This document shows positions 15,900 through 24,038 of a stretch of DNA of 24,834 bases, one piece after another. The DNA comes from CAXGUU01 sp964012875. Lineage in GTDB: Bacteria; Pseudomonadota; Gammaproteobacteria; Ga0077536. The translations under genes and the position numbers were made by a program. The stretch lies in assembly GCA_964012875.1 (NCBI GenBank), contig CAXGUU010000011.1:1-24834 (forward strand), in the 5' to 3' direction. How positions within the stretch are numbered: position 1 is the first letter of the stretch; every line of letters starts with the position of its first letter. Below the pieces are notes generated by a model that did no database searches, was not told the origin of the DNA, and saw nothing but the letters and a program-made list of their open reading frames with translations.

Positions 15900-15977
15900 G
15901 GCTTCGATTGTGTTGCTACCGGTTGAATGCCGGCGCTCGATGACGCGCCGCACAACGGCTAACGGTATCCCGCGAGA

Positions 15978-17426
15978 TCAACTTAAGGGTGCGGGAAGGT
16001 CGGAGTGACCCATCAGGTAATGATCAACTGCGTGGGCCGCCGCGCGCCCCTCGGCAATTGCCCAAACGATTAGGGATTGCCCGTGTTGCATGTCGCCGGC
16101 AGTAAAGACCCCTTTAACTGAAGTAGACCATCGCTGATCGCGTATGACATTACCGCGCTTATCGAGTTCGACGCCAAGTTCAGCAACTACGCCATCGCGT
16201 TCCGGTCCGGTGAAACCCATTGCCAATAACGCGAGATCGCACGGAATCTCGTGCGCCGAGCTTTCAATCTCGTCAAAGCTCGGGCGGCCACCAGTGATGT
16301 TCATCTCAACTTCGACCAACTCAAGCGCGCGTACGTGGCCTGCCTCATCGCCGACAAATTGCTTTGTCGAAACCGCGTAAAGGCGCTCTCCGCCTTCTTC
16401 GTGCGCCGAGGCAATCCGGTAAATTCGCGGCCATTCGGGCCACGGATTGTCATCGGCTCTCATATTCGGCGGTTTGGGCATAATCTCGAGCGACGTGATT
16501 GATTTCGCGCCCTGTCGGTGGCTGGTGCCAATGCAATCAGCGCCGGTGTCGCCGCCCCCGATGATCACAACATGTTTATCCTTGGCGTTGATGAACTCAC
16601 CGTCATCGATCTTGTCACCTTCGCAAATGCGATTTTGCTGTGGTAAAAAGTCCATAGCGAAATGTACGCCGTTGAGTTCCCTGCCAGGTACGGGAAGGTC
16701 GCGCGAAACCGTCGCTCCACCGGTCAGCACGAGGGCATCGAATTTCTTCTGCAGCTCTTTTGCAGACACGTCGACACCGATGTTCGCATTGACGACAAAT
16801 TCAACCCCTTCAGCGCGCATCTGGTCCAGGCGCCGATCGAGTACGCGTTTCTCCATTTTGAATTCAGGAATGCCATAGCGCAGCAGGCCTCCGATTCGAT
16901 CTGCACGCTCGTAGACCGTGACCGCGTGTCCGGCACGCCGGAGCTGCTGTGCAGTTGCGAGGCCAGCAGGGCCTGATCCGACTACGGCGACCCGTTTCCC
17001 TGTTTCACCGGGAGGAGCTAGCGGCTGTACCCAGCCGTTCTCGAAGGCGTGATCGATAATCGCAAGTTCAACTCCCTTGATCGTGACGGCATCGTCGTTA
17101 ATGCCAAGCACGCAAGAACCTTCGCATGGCGCCGGACACAAAGTGCCGGTGAACTCCGGAAAATTGTTGGTCGCGTGCAGGCGTTCGATGGCATCGCCCC
17201 AGCGGTCTCGGTAGACCAGGTCATTCCAGTCGGGGATCAGGTTGCCCAGCGGGCAGCCCTGATGGCAGAACGGGATGCCGCAGTCCATGCATCGAGCTGC
17301 CTGCTTGTTGAGGTCGGGCGCGGCGTATTTCGCCATCACCTGTCGGTAGTCGTGCAGGCGCTCTTCGATGGGGCGGTAGGGTTGTTTTTCGCGACCCGCT
17401 TCGAGAAATCCGGTGATCTTAGCCAT
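15978..17426 (-). CDS. gltD: Glutamate synthase (NADPH) small subunit
   Basis: Beta subunit of GOGAT, which takes electrons from NADPH through FAD and passes them to GltB. The product is 482 aa, similar to the family (about 470). Cysteine clusters for iron-sulfur centres are CMDCGIPFCHQGC (46, 49, 54, 58) and CPAPCEGSC (97, 101, 105). The FAD-binding motif is VVGSGPAGLATAQ (about 148-160) and the NADPH-binding motif VVIIGGGDTGADC (about 286-298). FTAGDMQHGQSLIVWAIAEGR is the C-terminal FAD contact. Its ATG lies inside the end of gltB (8-base overlap), with TGGAGG placed 6 bases upstream as a good Shine-Dalgarno. It is co-transcribed with gltB and probably hemE. Confidence 0.97.
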   Translation of the reverse strand: MAKITGFLEAGREKQPYRPIEERLHDYRQVMAKYAAPDLNKQAARCMDCGIPFCHQGCPLGNLIPDWNDLVYRDRWGDAIERLHATNNFPEFTGTLCPAPCEGSCVLGINDDAVTIKGVELAIIDHAFENGWVQPLAPPGETGKRVAVVGSGPAGLATAQQLRRAGHAVTVYERADRIGGLLRYGIPEFKMEKRVLDRRLDQMRAEGVEFVVNANIGVDVSAKELQKKFDALVLTGGATVSRDLPVPGRELNGVHFAMDFLPQQNRICEGDKIDDGEFINAKDKHVVIIGGGDTGADCIGTSHRQGAKSITSLEIMPKPPNMRADDNPWPEWPRIYRIASAHEEGGERLYAVSTKQFVGDEAGHVRALELVEVEMNITGGRPSFDEIESSAHEIPCDLALLAMGFTGPERDGVVAELGVELDKRGNVIRDQRWSTSVKGVFTAGDMQHGQSLIVWAIAEGRAAAHAVDHYLMGHSDLPAPLS

Positions 17427-20400
17427 GTGAAGCCTCCATCACGGCCTGGTCTTCCGGGGCGCCGGTTCGTCGCGCGAATTCCTTTGCTTCAAGGACACGT
17501 TTGTAATCTTTTGGCATCACCTTGACGAATTTCGTTTGATTCAGCTCCCAGCGATCGAGAATCTTCTGGGCAACGCTGCTCTGCGTAAAGCGAACGTGGT
17601 TCTTGAGCAGTTGTTTAACATGCTCGTCGTCGGCCACGATCGTTTCGAGGTCGACCATTTCAGTGTTGCACAGGGCCGGGAACTCGTTATCGGGATCATA
17701 GACATAAGCGACACCACCTGACATTCCGGCTGCGAAATTGCGGCCAGTCGCTCCAATAATCACAACGCGACCTCCGGTCATGTACTCGCAGCCATGGTCA
17801 CCGACCCCTTCGACCACGGCGCTGGCACCCGAATTGCGGACGGCAAAGCGTTCTCCGGCGATGCCCCTGAAATACGCTTCGCCATCGGTCGCCCCGTAAA
17901 GTGCAACATTGCCGATAACGATGTTTTGTTCGGGAACGAAGCTGACGTGACGCGGTGGGTAAACGGCGATTTTCCCACCTGACAAACCCTTACCGATGTA
18001 GTCATTGGCGTCACCTTCGAGCGTCATCGTCACGCCCTTCGGAACGAAGGCACCAAAGCTTTGTCCTGCTGAGCCGTTAAAGTGCAGTTTGATGGTGTCT
18101 TCGGGCAGTCCAGCAGCGCCATAGCGGCGGGTGATCTCGAAGCCAAGGATGGTGCCCACCGTGCGGTTGATATTTCTGATCGGAATGATGGCATCGACCG
18201 GTTCGCGACGCTCCAGCGCCGCCTCGCACAACGGTACGATCGTGGTGCGATCGAGCGTTTCGTCCAGCCCGTGGTCCTGCTCGCGAACCTTCCGTATGGC
18301 AACATCGCTGCTGATTTCGGGCAGGTAGAGAATACGGGACAGGTCCAGACCCTGGGCTTTCCAGTGGTCGACCGCAGGCGCGACATCGAGGTAGTCCACT
18401 CTACCGATCAGCTCGTCGATTGACCTGACGCCCAGTTCCGCCATGTATTCGCGCATTTCCTCAGCGATGTAGCGGAAGAAGTTTTCAACGAATTCGGGTT
18501 TGCCGGCGAACTTCTTGCGCAGTTCCGGATTTTGCGTCGCGACGCCAACCGGACAAGTATTAAGGTGGCATACACGCATCATGATGCAGCCCATCACAAC
18601 CAGAGGTGCGGTCGAGAACCCGTACTCTTCTGCGCCCAACATGGCCGCAATGATGCAGTCGCGTCCTGTTTTCATCTGGCCATCGACCTGGACAACGATA
18701 CGGTCTCTGAGTTTGTTTTCGACCAGGACCTGTTGCGTTTCCGCCAGACCGAGTTCCCAGGGTACGCCCGCATGCTTGAGCGAAGTTACCGGGGAGGCGC
18801 CGGTTCCGCCGTCGTACCCGGAGATCAACACGACATCTGAATGCGCCTTCGCCACGCCCGCGGCGACCGTGCCGACACCGACCTCGGCAACCAGTTTTAC
18901 GTGAACACGTGCCAGCGGGTTCGAGTTTTTTAGATCAAAAATAAGCTGCGCCAGGTCTTCAATCGAGTAGATGTCGTGATGCGGGGGTGGCGAAATCAGG
19001 CCGACGCCCGGGGTCGAGTGCCGCACGCGCGCTATTTCCGGGAATACTTTGTGCCCGGGTAGTTGGCCCCCCTCTCCGGGCTTGGCGCCCTGTGCCATCT
19101 TGATTTGAAGGTCGTCGGCATTGACCAGGTATTCACTGGTTACTCCAAAACGGCCCGAGGCGACCTGCTTGATGGCACTGCGCCTTAAATCGCCGTTGGC
19201 ATCGGGTGTGAAACGTGTCGGGTCTTCGCCACCTTCACCGGTATTTGATCGTCCACCAAGGCGGTTTAATGCGATAGCCAGCGTTTCGTGCGCTTCGGCG
19301 CTAATCGATCCGTAGCTCATCGCGCCGGTATGAAAGCGTTTCATGATCGATTCACCCGACTCGACTTCGTCTAAAGGAACAGACTTGTTCTTGTCGGCGA
19401 ACTTAAACAAACCGCGCAAGGTCGCCCGGTGCGCGCTTTGGTCATCTACTGCCTGTGTATATTCCTTAAATATCTCGTACTGGCCGGAGCGCGTGGCGTG
19501 TTGCAGCTTGAATACCGTTTCCGGGTTGAACAGGTGGTACTCGCCGTCACGACGCCATTGGTATTCACCACCCCAGTTCAGATCCGGAGATTTGACCGGG
19601 CGATCAGGGAAAGCATCGTGGTGGCGCATCGACACTTCTTTGGCAATAACGTCCAGCCCGATACCGCCGATACGGGTCGCGGTCCAGGTGAAATATTCGT
19701 CGACGAAGGCCTGCTCAAGCCCTACTGCTTCGAAGATTTGTGCGCCGCGGTATGATTGGACCGAAGAGATGCCCATCTTCGACATCACTTTGATCAGACC
19801 CTTGTTCACGGCCTTGATGTAGTGCCGGACTGCGCAGTCGTGATCACTTTCGCCCGAGGCGAGGGTGTCCGGTGCAAATTTGAGCATGCCCTGATTCAGC
19901 ATGTCGTTCAGTGTTTCGAAGGCGAGGTAAGGGTTGACTGCACCTGCGCCATAGCCGATCAGTACCGCAAAATGATGGACCTCGCGGGGTTCGCCGGATT
20001 CGACCACCAGGCCAACGCGGGTGCGACGGCCGTTGCGTACCAGGTGATGATGCACGCCAGCAGTCGCAAGGGCAGCTGGAATGGGCGCATGCTCAGTATC
20101 TACGCCACGGTCTGAGAGGATAAGAAAGCTGGCGCCGGCGTCGATTGCACGATCGGCCTCGTCGCACACGTCTTCAAGTCGTTGCCTGAGCCCACGACTG
20201 CCCTCGGCAACCTTGTAGACAGTGCTGATAGTCTTACTGCTGAAACCTTTCCAATCGACATTTCTGATTTTCTCCAGGTCGCGATTTTCGAGAACTGCCG
20301 AATGCAATTTGATTTGCCGGCAGCTCTCGGCTGTCGGCCGGATGAGATTTTGCTCCGGTCCGATTGGTGTCGATACCTGGGTCACCAATTCCTCGCGGAT

Positions 20401-22023
20401 GCCATCAAGCGGGGGATTCGTGACCTGTGCAAACAGCTGTTTGAAATAGTCGTACAACAAACGTGGGCGGTCAGACAGCACTGCCAGTGCTGCGTCGGTG
20501 CCCATGGATCCGATCGCCTCTGCACCGTTCTGGGCCATCGGTGCTATCAACAGGCGCAGGTCTTCATGCGTATACCCGAACGCCTGCCGGCGTTGCAGAA
20601 CCGTTTCATGGTCCGGCTCGTGCACCTCGGCCGGTTCAGGTAAATCATCAATAGCGACGGCGTTATCGTCTAGCCACTCAGCGTAGGGGTATTCGTCGAT
20701 GTATTGTTGCTTCAGTTCCGCGTCGTCGATAATCCGGCCCTGTTCGGTATCGACCAGAAATATGCGCCCTGGATGCAGACGTTCCTTAATGCGAACGTTT
20801 TCGGGGGGGATATCGAGCACCCCGACTTCGGAAGCCATGACCACCAGCTCGTCATCAGTGACGTAGTAGCGCGACGGCCTGAGCCCGTTACGGTCGAGCA
20901 CCGCGCCGATGACCTTGCCGTCGGTGAACGCGATGGACGCGGGGCCATCCCAAGGCTCCATCAGACAACTGTGGTACTCGTAGAATGCCCGTCTGGCGGG
21001 GTCCATCGATTGGTGGCCGGCCCAGGCTTCCGGGATCATCATCAGCACTGCCAGTGGTAATGGTCGCCCGGCCATGTGCAGGAATTCCAGAACCTGGTCA
21101 AAGCCGGCCGAATCCGAATTGCCTTCAAGTACGATCGGAAAAAGCTTCTCGAGATCGTCCCTGAACAGATCTGACTCGCATAGTGCTTCGCGGGCGCGCA
21201 TCCAGTTAATGTTGCCTCGCAGGGTGTTGATCTCACCATTGTGGGCGATGAATCTGAATGGCTGCGCCAGTGGCCACGATGGAAACGTGTTGGTCGAAAA
21301 TCTTTGGTGGACCAAGGCGAGGGCAGACTCGACCCGTTCATCGCTCAGGTCCGTGAACAGTGGTTCGAGCTGGTCGCCGATAAGCATGCCCTTATAGATA
21401 AGAGTGCGGTGCGACAGGCTGGGGAGGTAAAAGAGCGCCTTTTCCGCCAGCTCGCTGTTCCAGACCTCATGTTCGACACGCTTGCGAATAACATAAAGTT
21501 TGCGTTCAAACTCATCGGCACTGTCGACGGCTTCGCCGCGGGCAATAAAAACCTGGCGAAAAGCAGGTTCGGCCGCTTTGGCGGTATTTCCGATCATGCT
21601 GTCGTCGGTCGGAACCTCGCGCCAGCCGAGAATCGTTTGGCCTTCTTCTTTTGCGATCCGCTCGACCTGCCCGATGCACGCATTTCGCTCATGCTCATCG
21701 TGCGGCAGGAAAACCAAACCGGCGCCGTAGTGGCCGGGTTGTGGTAGGACAATGTTGAGGTCTGCGCAGACCTCACTCAGAAAGCGGTGAGGTATCTGCA
21801 TCAGTATGCCAGCCCCATCGCCGGTGTTTTCCTCGCAACCGCAGGCGCCACGGTGCAGCAGGTTCTTTAGGACAGTCAGTGCCTGCTCGACGATGCGATG
21901 CGATTGGCGCCCCTTCATGTCTACAACGAAGCCGACACCACAAGAGTCATGCTCGTAGGTGGAGTCATACAGTCCACCCGCCGAATTTTCGGTTTGTGGA
22001 AATCTGATGCCGGCGTGATCCAT
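17419..22023 (-). CDS. gltB: Glutamate synthase (NADPH) large subunit
   Basis: Alpha subunit of GOGAT, which converts glutamine plus 2-oxoglutarate to two glutamates in ammonia assimilation. The product is 1534 aa, normal for the family. Cys28 in EHDSCGVGFVVD is the expected N-terminal nucleophile of the Ntn glutaminase domain once a 27-residue propeptide is removed. The FMN domain has SGYDGGTGASPVTSLKHAG and QVDGQMKTGRDC; the 3Fe-4S ligands follow in CIMMRVCHLNTCPVG. The C-terminal beta-helix (GXXGXXXG) domain contains GNVALYGATDGEAYFRG and MSGGVAYVYD. AGGAGG sits 11 bases before the ATG, slightly far but strong. A good promoter is present 73 bp upstream. Confidence 0.98.
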   Translation of the reverse strand: MDHAGIRFPQTENSAGGLYDSTYEHDSCGVGFVVDMKGRQSHRIVEQALTVLKNLLHRGACGCEENTGDGAGILMQIPHRFLSEVCADLNIVLPQPGHYGAGLVFLPHDEHERNACIGQVERIAKEEGQTILGWREVPTDDSMIGNTAKAAEPAFRQVFIARGEAVDSADEFERKLYVIRKRVEHEVWNSELAEKALFYLPSLSHRTLIYKGMLIGDQLEPLFTDLSDERVESALALVHQRFSTNTFPSWPLAQPFRFIAHNGEINTLRGNINWMRAREALCESDLFRDDLEKLFPIVLEGNSDSAGFDQVLEFLHMAGRPLPLAVLMMIPEAWAGHQSMDPARRAFYEYHSCLMEPWDGPASIAFTDGKVIGAVLDRNGLRPSRYYVTDDELVVMASEVGVLDIPPENVRIKERLHPGRIFLVDTEQGRIIDDAELKQQYIDEYPYAEWLDDNAVAIDDLPEPAEVHEPDHETVLQRRQAFGYTHEDLRLLIAPMAQNGAEAIGSMGTDAALAVLSDRPRLLYDYFKQLFAQVTNPPLDGIREELVTQVSTPIGPEQNLIRPTAESCRQIKLHSAVLENRDLEKIRNVDWKGFSSKTISTVYKVAEGSRGLRQRLEDVCDEADRAIDAGASFLILSDRGVDTEHAPIPAALATAGVHHHLVRNGRRTRVGLVVESGEPREVHHFAVLIGYGAGAVNPYLAFETLNDMLNQGMLKFAPDTLASGESDHDCAVRHYIKAVNKGLIKVMSKMGISSVQSYRGAQIFEAVGLEQAFVDEYFTWTATRIGGIGLDVIAKEVSMRHHDAFPDRPVKSPDLNWGGEYQWRRDGEYHLFNPETVFKLQHATRSGQYEIFKEYTQAVDDQSAHRATLRGLFKFADKNKSVPLDEVESGESIMKRFHTGAMSYGSISAEAHETLAIALNRLGGRSNTGEGGEDPTRFTPDANGDLRRSAIKQVASGRFGVTSEYLVNADDLQIKMAQGAKPGEGGQLPGHKVFPEIARVRHSTPGVGLISPPPHHDIYSIEDLAQLIFDLKNSNPLARVHVKLVAEVGVGTVAAGVAKAHSDVVLISGYDGGTGASPVTSLKHAGVPWELGLAETQQVLVENKLRDRIVVQVDGQMKTGRDCIIAAMLGAEEYGFSTAPLVVMGCIMMRVCHLNTCPVGVATQNPELRKKFAGKPEFVENFFRYIAEEMREYMAELGVRSIDELIGRVDYLDVAPAVDHWKAQGLDLSRILYLPEISSDVAIRKVREQDHGLDETLDRTTIVPLCEAALERREPVDAIIPIRNINRTVGTILGFEITRRYGAAGLPEDTIKLHFNGSAGQSFGAFVPKGVTMTLEGDANDYIGKGLSGGKIAVYPPRHVSFVPEQNIVIGNVALYGATDGEAYFRGIAGERFAVRNSGASAVVEGVGDHGCEYMTGGRVVIIGATGRNFAAGMSGGVAYVYDPDNEFPALCNTEMVDLETIVADDEHVKQLLKNHVRFTQSSVAQKILDRWELNQTKFVKVMPKDYKRVLEAKEFARRTGAPEDQAVMEASHG

Positions 22024-22034
22024 TGCGGGGCGTG

Positions 22035-22040
22035 CCTCCT
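22035..22040 (-). promoter_or_regulatory. Shine-Dalgarno of gltB
   Basis: AGGAGG on the minus strand, 11 bases before the ATG at 22023. The match to the anti-Shine-Dalgarno is complete, but the spacing is longer than the usual 5-9. Most other genes here lack such a site, so gltB appears set up for high translation. Confidence 0.6.
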
Positions 22041-22095
22041 GGTCCCGTAGTTGTTTTTCTTGGGGCGCGCCAGATAGCGGCGCAAAAGGACGGCG

Positions 22096-22125
22096 ATTAT
22101 ATGCCGGCCAATTTCACAGTGTCAT
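22096..22125 (-). promoter_or_regulatory. Strong sigma70-type promoter of gltB-gltD
   Basis: On the minus strand ATGACA (22125-22120, 5 of 6 consensus) and a perfect TATAAT (22101-22096) are separated by 18 bp. Transcription should begin about 22089, giving a leader of roughly 65 nt before the gltB ATG. This is the best promoter match in the window and fits an abundantly expressed nitrogen-assimilation operon. The rest of the 22041-22209 gap holds only an AT-rich stretch near 22195-22212. Confidence 0.7.
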
Positions 22126-22209
22126 CTGCGGGGCATTAACCTCAGGACCGCTGCCCGCTCGCGTGACATTACGCCGATCGAGGTTTAACTGTATGAAAAA
22201 TATAATTAT

Positions 22210-22605
22210 TTAGCGTAAATTTGCGATCGGTCGTGGTCGCGGTTTGGTCGCGCTCAGTGAGTCTGGTAGGCGCGCGATCGAGTTTTCGGCGGCTCCGCGG
22301 TTCGGAAACAGGCCCTGAAGGACGACGAACCATGGGTTTCTACGATGCTCGAGTTCCGCAATGGTGACGGAATCCAGCGCGTCCAGGCGTCCCAAAAACG
22401 ATATCGCGGCGCTGGCAGAACGGGTCCCAAACATTTGAACCACGTACACTGGCGTGTCCTGTTCACGCAACCACTGCAATGAGTAGGTAGACGTGGCGGG
22501 CGGTTCTGGTTCGCTCACCGAAACCACTGGCATTTCAATTACAGGCTCGGGTTCAGCATGAGTCTTGATTTTAACGCCCAGACTCCGTTCAAACTCCCGC
22601 GGCAT
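22210..22605 (-). CDS. DamX-like SPOR-domain ORF (surviving 3' part of a broken gene)
   Basis: A 131-aa frame from ATG 22605. After a Glu/Pro-rich linker (residues about 16-36) comes a SPOR domain, about residues 52-115, the fold that binds glycan strands lacking stem peptides at division sites. It aligns well with the E. coli DamX tail: VYVVQMFGTRSASAAISFL, RRNPWFVVLQGLFPNRGAAENSI and LPDSLSATKPRPRPI correspond to its YTLQL, GQPWYVLVSGVYASKEEA and LPADVQAKNPWAKPL. The frame stays open upstream to 22773 with sensible P-loop-type sequence but no ATG, GTG or TTG start there, so this ORF is probably a fragment. It has no signal peptide or membrane helix, so the product could not normally reach the periplasm. 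It follows dgt and precedes gltB. Confidence 0.6.
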   Translation of the reverse strand: MPREFERSLGVKIKTHAEPEPVIEMPVVSVSEPEPPATSTYSLQWLREQDTPVYVVQMFGTRSASAAISFLGRLDALDSVTIAELEHRRNPWFVVLQGLFPNRGAAENSIARLPDSLSATKPRPRPIANLR

Positions 22606-22826
22606 GTATAGGTCTGATTGTGCTGTGAGCCCTAGCCCGCCAGCGATCCGGGCTGACAGTTGAACACCGGATTCGATGGTCCGGCCGGACAGACGAATGA
22701 TTCGTGTGCCGGATACGGTGCCGGCGATGTGGTCGAGCAGAGCGCTGCGGCCGGCGCCCTCGCGGCCACGAAGTTAAACCGCTGTCGGAAGCGATCATTA
22801 ACTATCAGTTCTGAGTTTTTCGTCAT
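22210..22826 (-). pseudogene. Frameshifted, internally truncated damX-like gene (P-loop remnant plus SPOR)
   Basis: An ATG at 22826 starts MTKNSELIVNDRFRQRFN, a plausible DamX/ExeA-type ATPase beginning, but this frame soon degenerates and stops at 22632. The -1 frame, open from 22773, reads LRGREGAGRSALLDHI (a Walker A-like loop with Arg in place of Lys), then RIIRLSGRTIESGVQL and RIAGGLGLTAQSDLY, and runs without interruption into the SPOR ORF. The switch point is G-TTT-AAC at 22779-22773. Joined, the protein would be about 205 aa. It would lack Walker B, the rest of the ATPase and the transmembrane helix expected between ATPase and SPOR in such proteins. I infer a decayed gene; a sequencing error or programmed -1 frameshifting could explain the frame break but not the missing parts. 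The position downstream of aroB and dgt suits damX. Confidence 0.6.
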
Positions 22827-22874
22827 AGGCGGCAGTTACCCGTACAGATGGGTTCGTAAATGTGCTCGTTCAAC

Positions 22875-24023
22875 TCAGGAACGTCTTTCGGGCCAGTGGT
22901 TTTCACCTGACAGTCGACGGTGCTCTGCGATCGCGAATCGATCGGTCATGCCCGCAATATAGTCAGCGACGCGGCGCGCGACCGACGCCCCGTTTTTTTC
23001 CTGGTGTTCTGCAGGTAAGCGCCCTGGATCGTTCATGTAGTAGTCGAACAAATCAGTCACAGTCGCTTTGGCCGCACGGGAGAAGCGGTGGACTATCTCG
23101 TGGTTGTACAACTCTCGATGCAGAAAACGTTTAAGGCGCAGATGGCGTTTAGCGACCGTCTCGGAGAAGCCAGCGAGGGGCTCAGTCTGTGCACGGATGG
23201 CTTCCAGGCTATCGACACCGCGGTCAGCAATTCGCTGTTGGGTGGTTACAATCAAGTCATCGACAAATTCGCCCAATGCGGCTCGGATAGCCGAGTGCAT
23301 CTCACGACGGTCCGGTACGTGATCACCCGGCCACCTTGTCGTTTCCGCCAATCCCGAAAACACTTCGTGTTCGCGCAACAAGACCGGGCTCAAAATTCCG
23401 GAGCGGATACCATCATCGACGTCATGGTGGTTGTAGGCAATCTCGTCGGCCAGATTGGCAATCTGCGCTTCAAGGGTAGCTTGACGACCCTGCATAAACC
23501 TCGCTGCGACGTCGCCGAGGGTCAGCGCCTGCGCTTGCGAGCAATATTTAAGGATACCTTCGCGAGTTTCGAACAGTAGATTCAAACCATCGAATTGCTC
23601 GTAGCGTCGCTCGAGCGAATCTATGACTCGCAATGACTGTTGGTTGTGCTCGAATCCACCGGCGTCCTTCATACAGTGGTTAAGCGCGCTTTGTCCGGCA
23701 TGGCCAAACGGCGTGTGTCCGAGGTCGTGCGCGAGTGCAATCGCCTCGGTCAGGTCTTCGTTCACCCCGAGCGCGCGGGCGACCGTTCGTGCAATTTGAG
23801 CCACCTCAAGTGAGTGCGTCAAGCGCGTGCGGAACATGTCCCCTTCGTGATTGACGAATACCTGTGTTTTGTATTCGAGACGACGAAATGCAGAGCTATG
23901 CACAATACGATCGCGATCGCGCTGAAATTCAGTTCGCCAGGCTGGTTCGGGTTCAGTGACCCTGCGCCCGAGGCTGTTGGTATCGCTGACGGCGAAGCTT
24001 GCAATGCCGAGTGTGTGTGGCAC
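22875..24023 (-). CDS. dGTPase-like dNTP triphosphohydrolase (HD superfamily)
   Basis: Hydrolyses dNTPs to deoxynucleosides and triphosphate, adjusting nucleotide pools. The product is 382 aa, the shorter Dgt-like type (E. coli Dgt is 505). RTEFQRDRDRIVHSSAFRRLEYKTQVF is in family form at about 30-56. The metal-binding HD residues are His70 in RLTHSLEVAQ, His99-Asp100 in AHDLGHTPFGHAG, and the later Asp in NLADEIAYNHHDVDDG. FEHNQQSLRV is also conserved. The ATG lies 15 bp after the aroB stop, so the two are co-transcribed; the damX-like remnant follows 48 bp downstream. Which dNTP is preferred cannot be told. Confidence 0.93.
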   Translation of the reverse strand: MPHTLGIASFAVSDTNSLGRRVTEPEPAWRTEFQRDRDRIVHSSAFRRLEYKTQVFVNHEGDMFRTRLTHSLEVAQIARTVARALGVNEDLTEAIALAHDLGHTPFGHAGQSALNHCMKDAGGFEHNQQSLRVIDSLERRYEQFDGLNLLFETREGILKYCSQAQALTLGDVAARFMQGRQATLEAQIANLADEIAYNHHDVDDGIRSGILSPVLLREHEVFSGLAETTRWPGDHVPDRREMHSAIRAALGEFVDDLIVTTQQRIADRGVDSLEAIRAQTEPLAGFSETVAKRHLRLKRFLHRELYNHEIVHRFSRAAKATVTDLFDYYMNDPGRLPAEHQEKNGASVARRVADYIAGMTDRFAIAEHRRLSGENHWPERRS

Positions 24024-24038
24024 CGGGTTTCCCAGACG

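Noticed and set aside
22100..22209. Long-range inverted repeat AACCTC/GAGGTT downstream of the damX-like gene as a terminator
   Set aside because: The arms are only 6 bp with about 36 bases between them and no T-run follows.
22632..22826. 64-codon frame from ATG 22826 as an independent small gene
   Set aside because: Only the first 18 or so residues look protein-like; the rest reads as an out-of-frame shadow of the P-loop/SPOR frame, so it was treated as the 5' end of the broken damX-like gene.
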